Source of the DNA: UBA2031 sp037189985
Lineage (GTDB): Bacteria > Pseudomonadota > Gammaproteobacteria > Pseudomonadales > Moraxellaceae
Assembly: GCA_037189985.1 (NCBI GenBank)
Contig: JBBCJX010000029.1
Span: 1 to 64,000, forward strand
Length of the DNA: 64,000 bases
Reading direction: 5' to 3'
Shown here: positions 17,230 to 25,405 of the stretch, one piece after another
How the letters are laid out: each line of letters starts with the position of its first letter
How positions within the stretch are numbered: the stretch's first letter is position 1
Notes under the pieces: generated by a model
What the model saw: only the letters and a program-made list of their open reading frames with translations
What the model was told of the DNA's origin: nothing
The model's database searches: none
Program-made: the position numbers and the translations under genes

Positions 17230-17852
17230 TGGGAAGACTGTTGCAATTGATGCTGGTGGCGCTGTTTCTGGTGTCCGCTCCAGCGAAGGCATTTGACCAT
17301 TACATGCTGGCGGTGACACTGACCCCGGCGTTTTGCGACAGCAATCCGAAGTGGCGGGACAGCCTGCAATGCCGTGAGCGCTCGGCATTCAGCGTGCACG
17401 GGCTCTGGCCGCAAAAGGGCAGGGAAAAATCACCGGTTTATTGCAGTGGCAGTGGCCTGCAGTTGTCTTCTGCCGAGGAGAAAAACCTGCGCGACATCAT
17501 GTCGGACCGCAGCCAGCGGGATTACCAGTGGAAAAAGCACGGTCGTTGCAGCGGGCTGGCTGCCGACCGCTATTTTGATTTTCTTGCCCGGGAGTTCCTG
17601 GAGCTGAAGTGGCCGGCCTCACTGCAACCCAAAGGGCGTGATGCCGTCCTTGAGCGCAAGACCGTGTTGCAGGAGTTCCGCAAGCTGAATCCGGCCTTCC
17701 CGGAGAGCGGCATCGTGCTGCGATGCGATGAAAAGGGCCGGCCGCCGCTCCTGCAGGAAATCCGTGTCTGCCTGACACCATCAGGAAGTCCGGCTGCTTG
17801 CCAGTCTTCCCGCTCCAATTGCCCGGTGGCCGTGCAGGTCCGCGCACGCTGA
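17226..17852 (+). CDS. RNase T2 family secreted ribonuclease
   Basis: This 208-residue protein has a signal peptide (cleavage near AKA-FD, residue 22). It carries both conserved active-site segments of the T2 family, FSVHGLWPQ with His58 and YQWKKHGRCSG with Lys104 and His105. Several cysteines are placed for the usual disulfides. T2 enzymes cleave single-stranded RNA in the periplasm or outside the cell. In the second segment the usual catalytic Glu four residues before His105 is Gln101, which could lower activity. The gene overlaps the DUF2721 gene by 4 bases and is followed 10 bases later by the macro-domain gene. Confidence 0.9.
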   Translation: MMGRLLQLMLVALFLVSAPAKAFDHYMLAVTLTPAFCDSNPKWRDSLQCRERSAFSVHGLWPQKGREKSPVYCSGSGLQLSSAEEKNLRDIMSDRSQRDYQWKKHGRCSGLAADRYFDFLAREFLELKWPASLQPKGRDAVLERKTVLQEFRKLNPAFPESGIVLRCDEKGRPPLLQEIRVCLTPSGSPAACQSSRSNCPVAVQVRAR

Positions 17853-17862
17853 GAGGCGCAAC

Positions 17863-18393
17863 ATGCGGCAGAAAATCGAGGTCTGGCAGGGTGACATCAC
17901 GACACTGGCGCTGGATGCCATCGTCAATGCTGCCAACAATTCCCTGCTGGGCGGCGGCGGTGTGGACGGCGCCATCCATCGTGCTGCCGGTCCGGGGTTG
18001 CTGGCTGAGTGCCGGACACTGGGAGGATGCGAGACGGGTGATGCCCGCATCACGGGCGGGCACGAGTTGCCTGCCCGGTATGTCATCCATACGGTAGGTC
18101 CGGTCTGGGCGGGTGGTAGCCAGCGGGAACCCTTGCTGCTCCAGAGCTGTTATCGCCGCTGCTATGCACTGGCGGAGGAACACGACCTCAGAACCCTGGC
18201 TTTTCCGGCGATCAGTTGCGGGGTCTACGGCTATCCCTGGCAAGCTGCTGTCGGTATCGCCATTTCGGAAAGCCTGCATGCCTTGGGGCATTATCAGGGA
18301 CTTGAGAAAGTCGTCTTTGCCTGCTTTTCCACGGAAATGGCAGGAATCTATACGGATACCCTCGAACGCTTGCGGCGATCCGGATTGGCGTGA
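17863..18393 (+). CDS. Macro-domain ADP-ribose hydrolase (YmdB-like)
   Basis: This 176-residue single macro domain has the MacroD/YmdB signature: GDITTLALDAIVNAANNSLL, the GGGGVDGAIHRAAGP loop, TGGHELPARYVIHTVGPVW and AFPAISCGVYGYP. Such enzymes remove O-acetyl-ADP-ribose or mono-ADP-ribose from proteins. E. coli YmdB also modulates RNase III. It is third in the operon after an RNase T2 gene, an RNA-linked context. The length is normal and the catalytic Asn/Asp positions are present. Confidence 0.92.
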   Translation: MRQKIEVWQGDITTLALDAIVNAANNSLLGGGGVDGAIHRAAGPGLLAECRTLGGCETGDARITGGHELPARYVIHTVGPVWAGGSQREPLLLQSCYRRCYALAEEHDLRTLAFPAISCGVYGYPWQAAVGIAISESLHALGHYQGLEKVVFACFSTEMAGIYTDTLERLRRSGLA

Positions 18394-18403
18394 GGGCGCC
18401 AGG

Positions 18404-19642
18404 TCATCGCTGAGCCTGAAAAATCTGGCTGTCCGCCGATTTCAGCAGCAGACGCCACATATCCAGCTCTTTCACTCCCTGTGTGAACTCTTGCGCCACT
18501 TTCAGAAGGCCGCTGCCGGTGTGGCGTTTTTGCCACTGTTGAAAACCATAGCGGTAGATGCCTTCCTTGAGTGCGATGAGTGCCGGACTGGCCAGTGCCT
18601 GGTTGCCATGGAACATGACGCCGTCCCTGTCCCCGAATGAGAGCAGGACAGGGCGTTGCAATGCCTTGAAAGGCTGCATGGGTTTGCCGGCGAATTCCCG
18701 AAGCACGTTTTCTGCCGCATGGCGGCCCATGTCCTGCGCGTGATAGGCCTGTTTGGCCAATGGTCTTGGCAGGGAGGCCGTGTCACCGGCGAGCAGTATC
18801 CGGGGGTCATGGATGCTTTGCAGGGTGGTCATGACGGGAGCGTCGCCATTTTTCTCGGCCAGACCTGCATCGGCAGGCAGGGATTGTGACCGGCGGCCTG
18901 CGCTCCAGAGCGTGAGCCGGCTGGAAAGACGTGTGCCGTCGTCCAGCAGCACATGGTCGGCGGCCACGGCAGTGACCTGTCGCCCCATGTGCAACTGCAC
19001 TTGCCCCTGCATCTGCCCGCAAAGCCTTTCATGCAATCCGGGAAAGCGGGGGAAAAAGCGCGGTGCGGGTTCTGCCAGATGCAATGCCAGCCGGTTGCCG
19101 TTGCCAAAGCGGCGAAGGATTTCTCCCAGCATTTCCAGCCCTTCAATGCCGCCTCCGGCCAGCACCACGGAACGGTCTCCGGGGAGTGCGGCGAGCCGGG
19201 TCAGTGCATTGCTGATCCGCTGGCAATGCTCGACAGAGCGCGGCAGCAAGGCATGTTCACCCACTCCGGTAATGCCATGGTCTTCCGTCCGGCTGCCACT
19301 GGCCAGAATGAGCAAGTCATAGTCATGCCAACTGCCGGAGGCGGTATGGATGTGCTGCTGTTGCCGGTCGATGCGGGTGACTTCGGCACAGAGAAAATCC
19401 TGTTTCCAGCCGGACAGCAGGTTTTGCCGGTCTACCTGCAATTGCGCCGGAGTTTTCTGGCGGGATACCAGTTCGTGCAGGTTGGGCAGCCATTCCGCCT
19501 GCGGCTGCGTATCAATGACAGTGACATGCACTTTCTCGCCCGCCAGACGCCTGGCCGCCGCAAGGCCGGCAAAACCTGCTCCGATGATGATGAGCCTGGG
19601 CAGCGCACGATGTGCCTTGAAGCGGCGTGACAGCAATGACAT
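18404..19642 (-). CDS. FAD-dependent pyridine nucleotide-disulphide oxidoreductase, NDH-2-like
   Basis: This is a 412-residue flavoprotein. The N-terminal FAD motif is IIIGAGFAGLAAARRLAG, the second dinucleotide site is VVLAGGGIEGLEML, and the C-terminal FAD contact is ILLAGDTASLPRPLAKQAYHAQDMG. The arrangement fits type II NADH dehydrogenases and sulfide:quinone-reductase relatives. The redox-active cysteines expected in sulfide:quinone reductase are not evident, so NADH:quinone or related activity is more likely. The C-terminal 70 residues could bind the membrane. It is monocistronic on the minus strand and convergent with the macro-domain gene. Confidence 0.85.
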   Translation of the reverse strand: MSLLSRRFKAHRALPRLIIIGAGFAGLAAARRLAGEKVHVTVIDTQPQAEWLPNLHELVSRQKTPAQLQVDRQNLLSGWKQDFLCAEVTRIDRQQQHIHTASGSWHDYDLLILASGSRTEDHGITGVGEHALLPRSVEHCQRISNALTRLAALPGDRSVVLAGGGIEGLEMLGEILRRFGNGNRLALHLAEPAPRFFPRFPGLHERLCGQMQGQVQLHMGRQVTAVAADHVLLDDGTRLSSRLTLWSAGRRSQSLPADAGLAEKNGDAPVMTTLQSIHDPRILLAGDTASLPRPLAKQAYHAQDMGRHAAENVLREFAGKPMQPFKALQRPVLLSFGDRDGVMFHGNQALASPALIALKEGIYRYGFQQWQKRHTGSGLLKVAQEFTQGVKELDMWRLLLKSADSQIFQAQR

Positions 19643-19829
19643 GGGGACTCCGGCGCATCCGGCAGCCTTCCGCCGGGCTTTCGCTGATGCAGGTCAGCGC
19701 GCAGTTTCGGGGAGTCGTCGGCACACCACAAGGCTTTGCCTTGGCGGTTGCCGGGCAAACCGCTATGTTTGCCGCATTACAGGGGTATTGCTGTCTCCCT
19801 AGGGCCGGGCAGCGCAGGAAAACGACAAG

Positions 19830-21254
19830 ATGACGATATCACCGTACTGCAAGTACCACTTGCTGGAACTGGCCGACTGGCATTGTCCGGCCTGTCAGGT
19901 GGAGCTTTGTCCTGGTTGTTCCCCGGACGTGCCGGGCAACGAGGTGATGGTACATTACTGCCCGCTCTGCAATGGCGAGCTGAAGCGTATGGGCGCTTCG
20001 CACTCGGCTCCCCCGTTCTGGCAGCGGCTCACCGATTTCCTGCGTTATCCCTTTTCCCCGCTGGGACTGGTGCTTCTTGTGCTGGCGTTTGGCGTTCCGC
20101 TATTGCTACCGGGTGGGGACGTGATGGCCTATGCGGGAGGTGCTGCCGTACTGCTGCTTGTCATCAAGTATGCGTGGACGGCACTGGAGCAGGTTTCGGC
20201 CGGTGATGTCGTACCACTGGGACCGGACAAACTGGCAAAGGCGGAAAACAACGAACTGGCTTTCGGCGTGGGTGCCGTGCTGGTGGGTCTTTGCGCCGTG
20301 ACTGGTTATGTTTTTCTCAAGGACCGTTTTTACGGCAGTGTGCTTGCCGTGGTACTGATCGGTATTGTGCCTGCCATGCTGATAGCCGCCGGCACCAACC
20401 GCAGCTTCAATGCCGCCCTGAGTGGCGAAGGACTCAAGGCGGCCTTGTCCGGAGTGGGGCCGGTCTATGCCGCACTCGTCCTGCTTGCTGTGCTGCTGTT
20501 TGCCGCGCTGCAATCCGTGGTCAGCATTTTCGGTGACATTCTGCCTTTGGCCTGGGGACGCGCCATGGCGCTGACGGCCTACAGCTATTTCACCATCGTG
20601 CTTTTCGTGCTCTGCGGCTATGTGCTTTTCCAGTACCAGGAGCGCCTGGGCTTCACGCCGCTGAATGCTGCTGGGAAGGCGCGCAAGACGGTCAAGCGCG
20701 GCGACCCCGTGGTGCTCCAGGTGGAGATGTTCCTGAAAGAGGGCAACTACGCCCGTGCCACTACGGTGCTGCGCAATGAAACCCAGAAAAAAGGCGCCAC
20801 CCTGACCACGCACGAGCGTTACCACAAACTGATCTGGGCGATGGGCGATGAGCAGTCATTGCGCAATCACGCCAATACCTATTTCAAGGTGTTGCTGGAA
20901 AGTGGCCGTGACAGCCAGGCGGCGTCCCTGATGCGTGCTTATCACCAGCGCATTGCCGGTTTCCGGCCGGAAGACCCGGATGTCTGCCTTGATCTTGCCG
21001 AGGCCTTCGAGCGCATGGGGGATTACAAGCTGACCGTCCATGTGCTGAACGGCCTGCACAAGGACTCACCACATTATGCCCGCTTGCCTGATGCCTACCT
21101 GCTGGCAGCACGCGTGTTGGCGGATAACCTCAACCTGCCGCAGAAGGGGCTGGCGCTGGTGCAGTTTCTGGATGGACGCTTCAAGACGCACAGGAGTTAT
21201 CCGCAGATACAGCAGGCTTTACGGGCGCTGGCGGCACAGGTGAAGACGGGATAA
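19830..21254 (+). CDS. B-box-like zinc-finger membrane protein with TPR-like C-terminus
   Basis: This 474-residue protein begins with a zinc-binding cluster: Cys7-x2-His10, Cys19-x2-Cys22, Cys27-x2-Cys30 and Cys44-x2-Cys47. Five or six membrane helices follow between about residues 70 and 270, then a soluble C-terminal part of about 180 residues rich in helical TPR-like pairs (NYARATTVLRNETQ, DLAEAFERMGDYKLTVHVL). No enzymatic motif is seen. The function is unknown. The convergent neighbour is a rhomboid-like membrane protein whose C-terminus is also a TPR-like helical domain, so the two may work together. Confidence 0.8.
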   Translation: MTISPYCKYHLLELADWHCPACQVELCPGCSPDVPGNEVMVHYCPLCNGELKRMGASHSAPPFWQRLTDFLRYPFSPLGLVLLVLAFGVPLLLPGGDVMAYAGGAAVLLLVIKYAWTALEQVSAGDVVPLGPDKLAKAENNELAFGVGAVLVGLCAVTGYVFLKDRFYGSVLAVVLIGIVPAMLIAAGTNRSFNAALSGEGLKAALSGVGPVYAALVLLAVLLFAALQSVVSIFGDILPLAWGRAMALTAYSYFTIVLFVLCGYVLFQYQERLGFTPLNAAGKARKTVKRGDPVVLQVEMFLKEGNYARATTVLRNETQKKGATLTTHERYHKLIWAMGDEQSLRNHANTYFKVLLESGRDSQAASLMRAYHQRIAGFRPEDPDVCLDLAEAFERMGDYKLTVHVLNGLHKDSPHYARLPDAYLLAARVLADNLNLPQKGLALVQFLDGRFKTHRSYPQIQQALRALAAQVKTG

Positions 21255-21291
21255 GGAGGGATCTTCGCCCTGCCTTCAAACCCCGGCTCTG

Positions 21292-22713
21292 TCAGGCATT
21301 TCCCCTCACCGCCAGATCCCGGTATTGCTCTGCCCGTGCCGGATCATGCAACTGCTCGAAAGCCTGGGAGAGTGCCAGCGCCGCCTTGGGTAGCAGGGCA
21401 TGGCTTGCCTTGCGGGCCAGCAGGGCCTTCATCAGCTTTTCGGCCTCTTTCACTTCACCGATACGTGCAAAACGCATGACCAGCTTGAGGCTGGTTTCTG
21501 TATCCAGTGCACGCTTTTCCATCGAAAGCTTGTCGTAGTCCCGATAGATGGGAAGAATGGCCCGCGCCCCGTCTTCGAGGTGGGTGCTGAGCTGGAAAAG
21601 CCGGCGTGACACGGCATCGAAAGTGGTGCTGTCCGGCGTCAGCTTTTCAAGATGGTAAAGCTGGGTGATGACGCGCATGTCTTGCGGATAGCGTTTGACG
21701 AGTTCCCGCAAGCGCTTCTGGGCGTCCGGGAATTCCATGCGTGCCACGGCCTCCAGTGCCTGCTGCAGTTGCTCACGGTATTCCAGGTCGGCATCGCTTT
21801 CGCTGACAGCTGTTGTCTCTTCCTGCCCATCGCTTTCATGGGCAAACCAGCGTTGATAGACCAGATACCAGACCGGGGCACTGAGCAGCCCGCCCAACTG
21901 TGCCAGCAGTTCGGGCAAGCGCAGTTCGGTGAGGAAAAACTGCGCAACCACGAAAACCAGCCAGAGCGCCGGAATGATGAGGGCGGTGAGCTGTGCGCTG
22001 CCAAACCAGGTGACGGGTTGCAGGCGGAAATGTGTGGTGAACATGCCGACAATCCCGCCTATGGCAGCCCCCGTTCCTGTCAGTGGCAGCACGCCACCGC
22101 CATTGGCAAGGAGGTAAACGATGGCACCTGCCAGTCCGCCTCCCAGAAAACCTGCCAGCACGGCACCACTGCCGAGTGCCAGTTCCAGTGCCATGCCAGC
22201 GGTCAGCAGGAAGAGGAGGGCGCCTAAGAATTGCAGGCTACTTTCGCCCACCAGGTTGAAGGTCAGGAAGGTGATGGGGCGGAAATTCTGTGGATCAACG
22301 CCCAGGGCTTCTGCAGCCAGCTTGCGGTGGGCATCATCAAAGCGCTCGCGTGATGCACTCCAGCGTTCCAGTTGTTCTTCGGGCAGGTAGTCTTTGCCGT
22401 GCATGCGCAGGCTTTCCACAAAGCTGGCATCGGTGCCCAGGTAGCGTGTCAGGGTGGCGGTGTCGCCATCGGCCCGCGCCTGCTTCAGGCGCTCCAGGGT
22501 ATGGCGCTGGCCGGCACGCAGCAGATGGGTTTCATAGAGGGGCCACTCGATGGGCAGCAACTCCCGTTCGTACTGGGCCTGCAGGGTCTGCACGCGCTTC
22601 TCGTCGGCACCGTGCCAGAACACGAAAATGAGGGCGAGCACGAGGCTGAGACCCAGCACCAGCCGTGGCGGCTGTTTCCAGTTGAAGGGGTGATCAATCG
22701 GCGTGAGGAGCAT
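21292..22713 (-). CDS. Rhomboid-family membrane protein lacking the catalytic dyad (pseudoprotease)
   Basis: This protein has 473 residues from the Met at 22713; a Met seven codons upstream (22734) is possible, and both ribosome sites are weak. It has an N-terminal membrane helix, a 110-residue extracytoplasmic segment, then a rhomboid-like core of five or six helices. In active rhomboids the nucleophile Ser lies in GASG and the base His in AHLGG. Here the corresponding stretches read LTGTGAAIGG (Thr214 at the Ser position) and LAQLGG (Gln272 at the His position), and the usual HLLxN motif reads LQFLGA. A C-terminal helical TPR-like domain of about 170 residues follows. It is probably a binding protein rather than a protease. 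Confidence 0.78.
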   Translation of the reverse strand: MLLTPIDHPFNWKQPPRLVLGLSLVLALIFVFWHGADEKRVQTLQAQYERELLPIEWPLYETHLLRAGQRHTLERLKQARADGDTATLTRYLGTDASFVESLRMHGKDYLPEEQLERWSASRERFDDAHRKLAAEALGVDPQNFRPITFLTFNLVGESSLQFLGALLFLLTAGMALELALGSGAVLAGFLGGGLAGAIVYLLANGGGVLPLTGTGAAIGGIVGMFTTHFRLQPVTWFGSAQLTALIIPALWLVFVVAQFFLTELRLPELLAQLGGLLSAPVWYLVYQRWFAHESDGQEETTAVSESDADLEYREQLQQALEAVARMEFPDAQKRLRELVKRYPQDMRVITQLYHLEKLTPDSTTFDAVSRRLFQLSTHLEDGARAILPIYRDYDKLSMEKRALDTETSLKLVMRFARIGEVKEAEKLMKALLARKASHALLPKAALALSQAFEQLHDPARAEQYRDLAVRGNA

Positions 22714-22924
22714 GTGGGTTCCAGGCAGGACCATGGGCTGCTGCCATCATAGCGGCAGCATGACCGGGCTTCATCCTCAGGCACAGCCTTGGCGACGACC
22801 CCGTGCAAGTGGCGGATGACAGACAGCCCCTTGTGCATCGCGGTGCACAGCGGCATGGCCGCCACTGACGGCAGGGCGGCTTTTTGCTATAAGACGCGCT
22901 TCTTGCATGACACGGGACGCTGCA

Positions 22925-23797
22925 ATGCCCCTGCACCATCACGGAGGCCGCCTGCCTGCACTTGCCATTCTTGCTCTGGCACTTGTGCTGGGCGGATGCA
23001 GCAGCCTCGTCGAGAAATCCGGTTCACGCTTCGCCGCCAATCTTTCCGCTGCTGTCCTCAACAACAATGATCCGGCCATCGTCGAGGCAGGGACTCCTAC
23101 CTACCTGCTGCTGCTGGATGCCCTTGCCCTGCAGGAGCCGGAAAGCCCGGCCATACGCCAGGCCGCAGCCACACTCAATAGTGCGTATGCCGGTGCCTTC
23201 GTGAAAGACCCGGTGCGCGCGGCGGCTCTCACCAGCAAGGCCCGTGATTACGCACTGGAAGCCCTGTGTATCGAACACGAATCCCTTTGTCAGGTCCGCG
23301 AGATGCCCGTGGAGCAGTTGCACAGCACGCTGGACAAGCTGGACAAGGATGATGTGCCCCTGATCTACACACTGGGCAGTAGCTGGGCTGGCTGGATACA
23401 GGCACACAGTGACGACTTCAATGCCGTGGCCGACCTGCCACGAGTGGAACTGCTGATGCAGCGTGTGCTCGCGCTGGACGAGGGTTACCAGCAGGGCGCT
23501 GCCCACCTTTATATGGGGGTGATTGCAACGGCCATTCCGCCAGCGCTGGGTGGCCGGCCCGAGGTCGGCAAGGCCCATTTTGAAAAGGCACTTTCCCTGT
23601 CGGGTGGTAACAACCTCATGGCCAAGGTCTATTACGCGAAGAACTATGCGCGCGGCGTGTATGATCGCGAACTGCACGACCGCCTGCTGAATGAAGTGCT
23701 GGCGGTAGAGGCCGATGTTCCCGGCTGGACGCTGACCAACCTGCTGGCCAAGCAGGAGGCAGCCGCCCTGCTGGCGAGCGCGGACGATTTTTTCTGA
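22925..23797 (+). CDS. tatT: TRAP transporter-associated TatT-like lipoprotein
   Basis: This 290-residue lipoprotein has a signal peptide ending in LVLGGC with the lipidated Cys. A mostly helical, TPR-like body follows, with phrases typical of the TatT (TRAP-associated TPR) family, such as AAHLYMGVIATAIPPALGGRP and NLMAKVYYAKNYAR. In the known system TatT trimers are thought to bind the TRAP substrate-binding protein. It heads the operon tatT-dctP-dctQ-dctM. The start at 22925 is preferred over 22907, which has no ribosome site. Confidence 0.88.
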   Translation: MPLHHHGGRLPALAILALALVLGGCSSLVEKSGSRFAANLSAAVLNNNDPAIVEAGTPTYLLLLDALALQEPESPAIRQAAATLNSAYAGAFVKDPVRAAALTSKARDYALEALCIEHESLCQVREMPVEQLHSTLDKLDKDDVPLIYTLGSSWAGWIQAHSDDFNAVADLPRVELLMQRVLALDEGYQQGAAHLYMGVIATAIPPALGGRPEVGKAHFEKALSLSGGNNLMAKVYYAKNYARGVYDRELHDRLLNEVLAVEADVPGWTLTNLLAKQEAAALLASADDFF

Positions 23798-23876
23798 CAG
23801 GACGGCAGCTTCATTTTTCCGACGCTTTTCCCTGTCACCTTCAACGCATGCACAGAACAGAAACGGAGACTTTCCC

Positions 23877-24887
23877 ATGAAGCGGAATCTGCTGACCGCC
23901 CTCGCCTTGGGCCTTTTTGTCACGACCGCTGCCACGACAGCCAGTGCCCAGACCCTGAAGATTGCGACGCTGTCTCCCGATGGCTCTGCCTGGATGACCA
24001 AGATGCGTGCCGGCGCTGCCGACATCAAAGCCCGCACGGAAGGCCGGGTGGAGTTCAAGTTCTATACCGGCGGCACCATGGGTAACGACAAGGCTGTGCT
24101 CAGCAAGATTCGTATCGGCCAGTTGCAGGGCGGTGCCATTACCGGTGGTAGCCTGGCGGAGGCCGCACCCGACATCCAGGTCTATTCCCTGCCGCTCAAG
24201 TTCCAGAGCTTCGATGAAGTGGATGCCGTGCGCGGCAAGATGGACAGCGAGCTTTCTGCCCAATTGGAGAAGGGCGGCTTCGTGAACTTCGGTTTTGCCG
24301 AAGGCGGTTTTGCCTATGCCATGTCCAAGAAGGCCCCTGTTTCTTCCGTACCGGCGTTGCGCCAGCAGCGGGTCTGGATTCCGGACAACGACAAGCAGTC
24401 CGAAGAAGCCATGAAGGTTTTCCAGGTGACACCGGTGCCCTTGTCACTGGCAGATGTGCTGCCCAGCCTGCAGACCGGCATCATCGATACCGTGGCCTCG
24501 TCACCGATTGCGACCGTGGCCCTGCAATGGCATACGCAGGTGAAGTTCCTGACAGATCTTCCCCTCAGCTACTTCGTGGGTACCTTGGCCATCGACAAGA
24601 AGGCTTTCTCCAAAATTTCACCGGCTGACCAGGCTGTGGTGCGCGAGGTGATGGGCAAGGTCTTTGCCGAGGTGGACAAGCAGAACCGCAAAGACAACAT
24701 CGCGGCCTACAATGCGTTGCTCAAGCAGGGCATCAAGCCGGTCAAGCCTTCGTCGGCTGAAATGGCCGAGTGGGAAAAATTTGCCGGGCTCGCTACTGCC
24801 GAAATGATCAAGGATGGCATCGTGAGCAAGCAGGCGGCGACACAGCTGGATGCACAGCTCGCGGCTTTCCGCGCCGGAAAGAAATAA
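23877..24887 (+). CDS. dctP: TRAP transporter substrate-binding protein (DctP family)
   Basis: This 336-residue periplasmic protein has a clear signal peptide (MKRNLLTALALGLFV to ASA). The DctP fold is shown by LKIATLSPDGSAWMTKM, the family motif ITGGSLAEAAPDIQVYSLP, and LPSLQTGIIDTVASSP. The usual substrate-contacting Arg lies in the region around QQRVWIPDND. The ligand is unknown; the TatT partner suggests a hydrophobic ligand such as a carboxylate or lipid, as proposed for the Treponema system. It is preceded by GGAGA and followed 2 bases later by dctQ. Confidence 0.93.
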   Translation: MKRNLLTALALGLFVTTAATTASAQTLKIATLSPDGSAWMTKMRAGAADIKARTEGRVEFKFYTGGTMGNDKAVLSKIRIGQLQGGAITGGSLAEAAPDIQVYSLPLKFQSFDEVDAVRGKMDSELSAQLEKGGFVNFGFAEGGFAYAMSKKAPVSSVPALRQQRVWIPDNDKQSEEAMKVFQVTPVPLSLADVLPSLQTGIIDTVASSPIATVALQWHTQVKFLTDLPLSYFVGTLAIDKKAFSKISPADQAVVREVMGKVFAEVDKQNRKDNIAAYNALLKQGIKPVKPSSAEMAEWEKFAGLATAEMIKDGIVSKQAATQLDAQLAAFRAGKK

Positions 24888-24889
24888 GC

Positions 24890-25405
24890 ATGCAAGCATG
24901 GTTGCAACGCATCCTGCGTGGCCTGCACCGGCTTGAGGATGCGCTTCTGGTCAGCCTGCTGCTGACCATGGTGCTGGTCGCCGTTGCGCAAATCGTACTG
25001 CGCAACGGTTTCGACGGAGGATTCCTCTGGGCCGAGGGATTCCTGCGGGTGCTTGTGCTGTGGATAGGGCTGGCCGGTGCCATGGCTGCCAGCCGCGAGC
25101 ACCGCCACATCAGCATCGACATTGTCGGCCGTTTTCTCCCCCTTCATCTGGCAAAGGCCGCAACGGTCTTCAATGCCTTGTTCACCGCCGCAGTCGCAGG
25201 GGCTCTGGCGTGGTACACGCTGGATTTCGTGCTCATCGAATACGAATCCCCCAGTATTGCATTTGCCAACGTGCCCACCTGGGTGTGTGAAAGTATCATG
25301 CCGATTGCCTTCACCGTGATCGCACTGCGCTACTTGTTGCTTGCCGTGCTGACACCCTGGAAGGCACTGCCTGCCGAAACGCATGCCAAGGGGATTGCGC
25401 CATGA
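24890..25405 (+). CDS. dctQ: TRAP transporter small permease (DctQ)
   Basis: This 171-residue protein has four membrane helices. The DctQ hallmark is ALLVSLLLTMVLVAVAQIVL with RNGFDGGFLWAEGFLRVLVLWIGLAGA and HRHISID. It pairs with the large permease DctM. The frame is open upstream into dctP, but the ATG at 24890 sits 3 bases after the dctP stop and begins a typical N-terminus (MQAWLQRILRGLHRLEDALL). It overlaps dctM by 4 bases. Confidence 0.92.
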   Translation: MQAWLQRILRGLHRLEDALLVSLLLTMVLVAVAQIVLRNGFDGGFLWAEGFLRVLVLWIGLAGAMAASREHRHISIDIVGRFLPLHLAKAATVFNALFTAAVAGALAWYTLDFVLIEYESPSIAFANVPTWVCESIMPIAFTVIALRYLLLAVLTPWKALPAETHAKGIAP

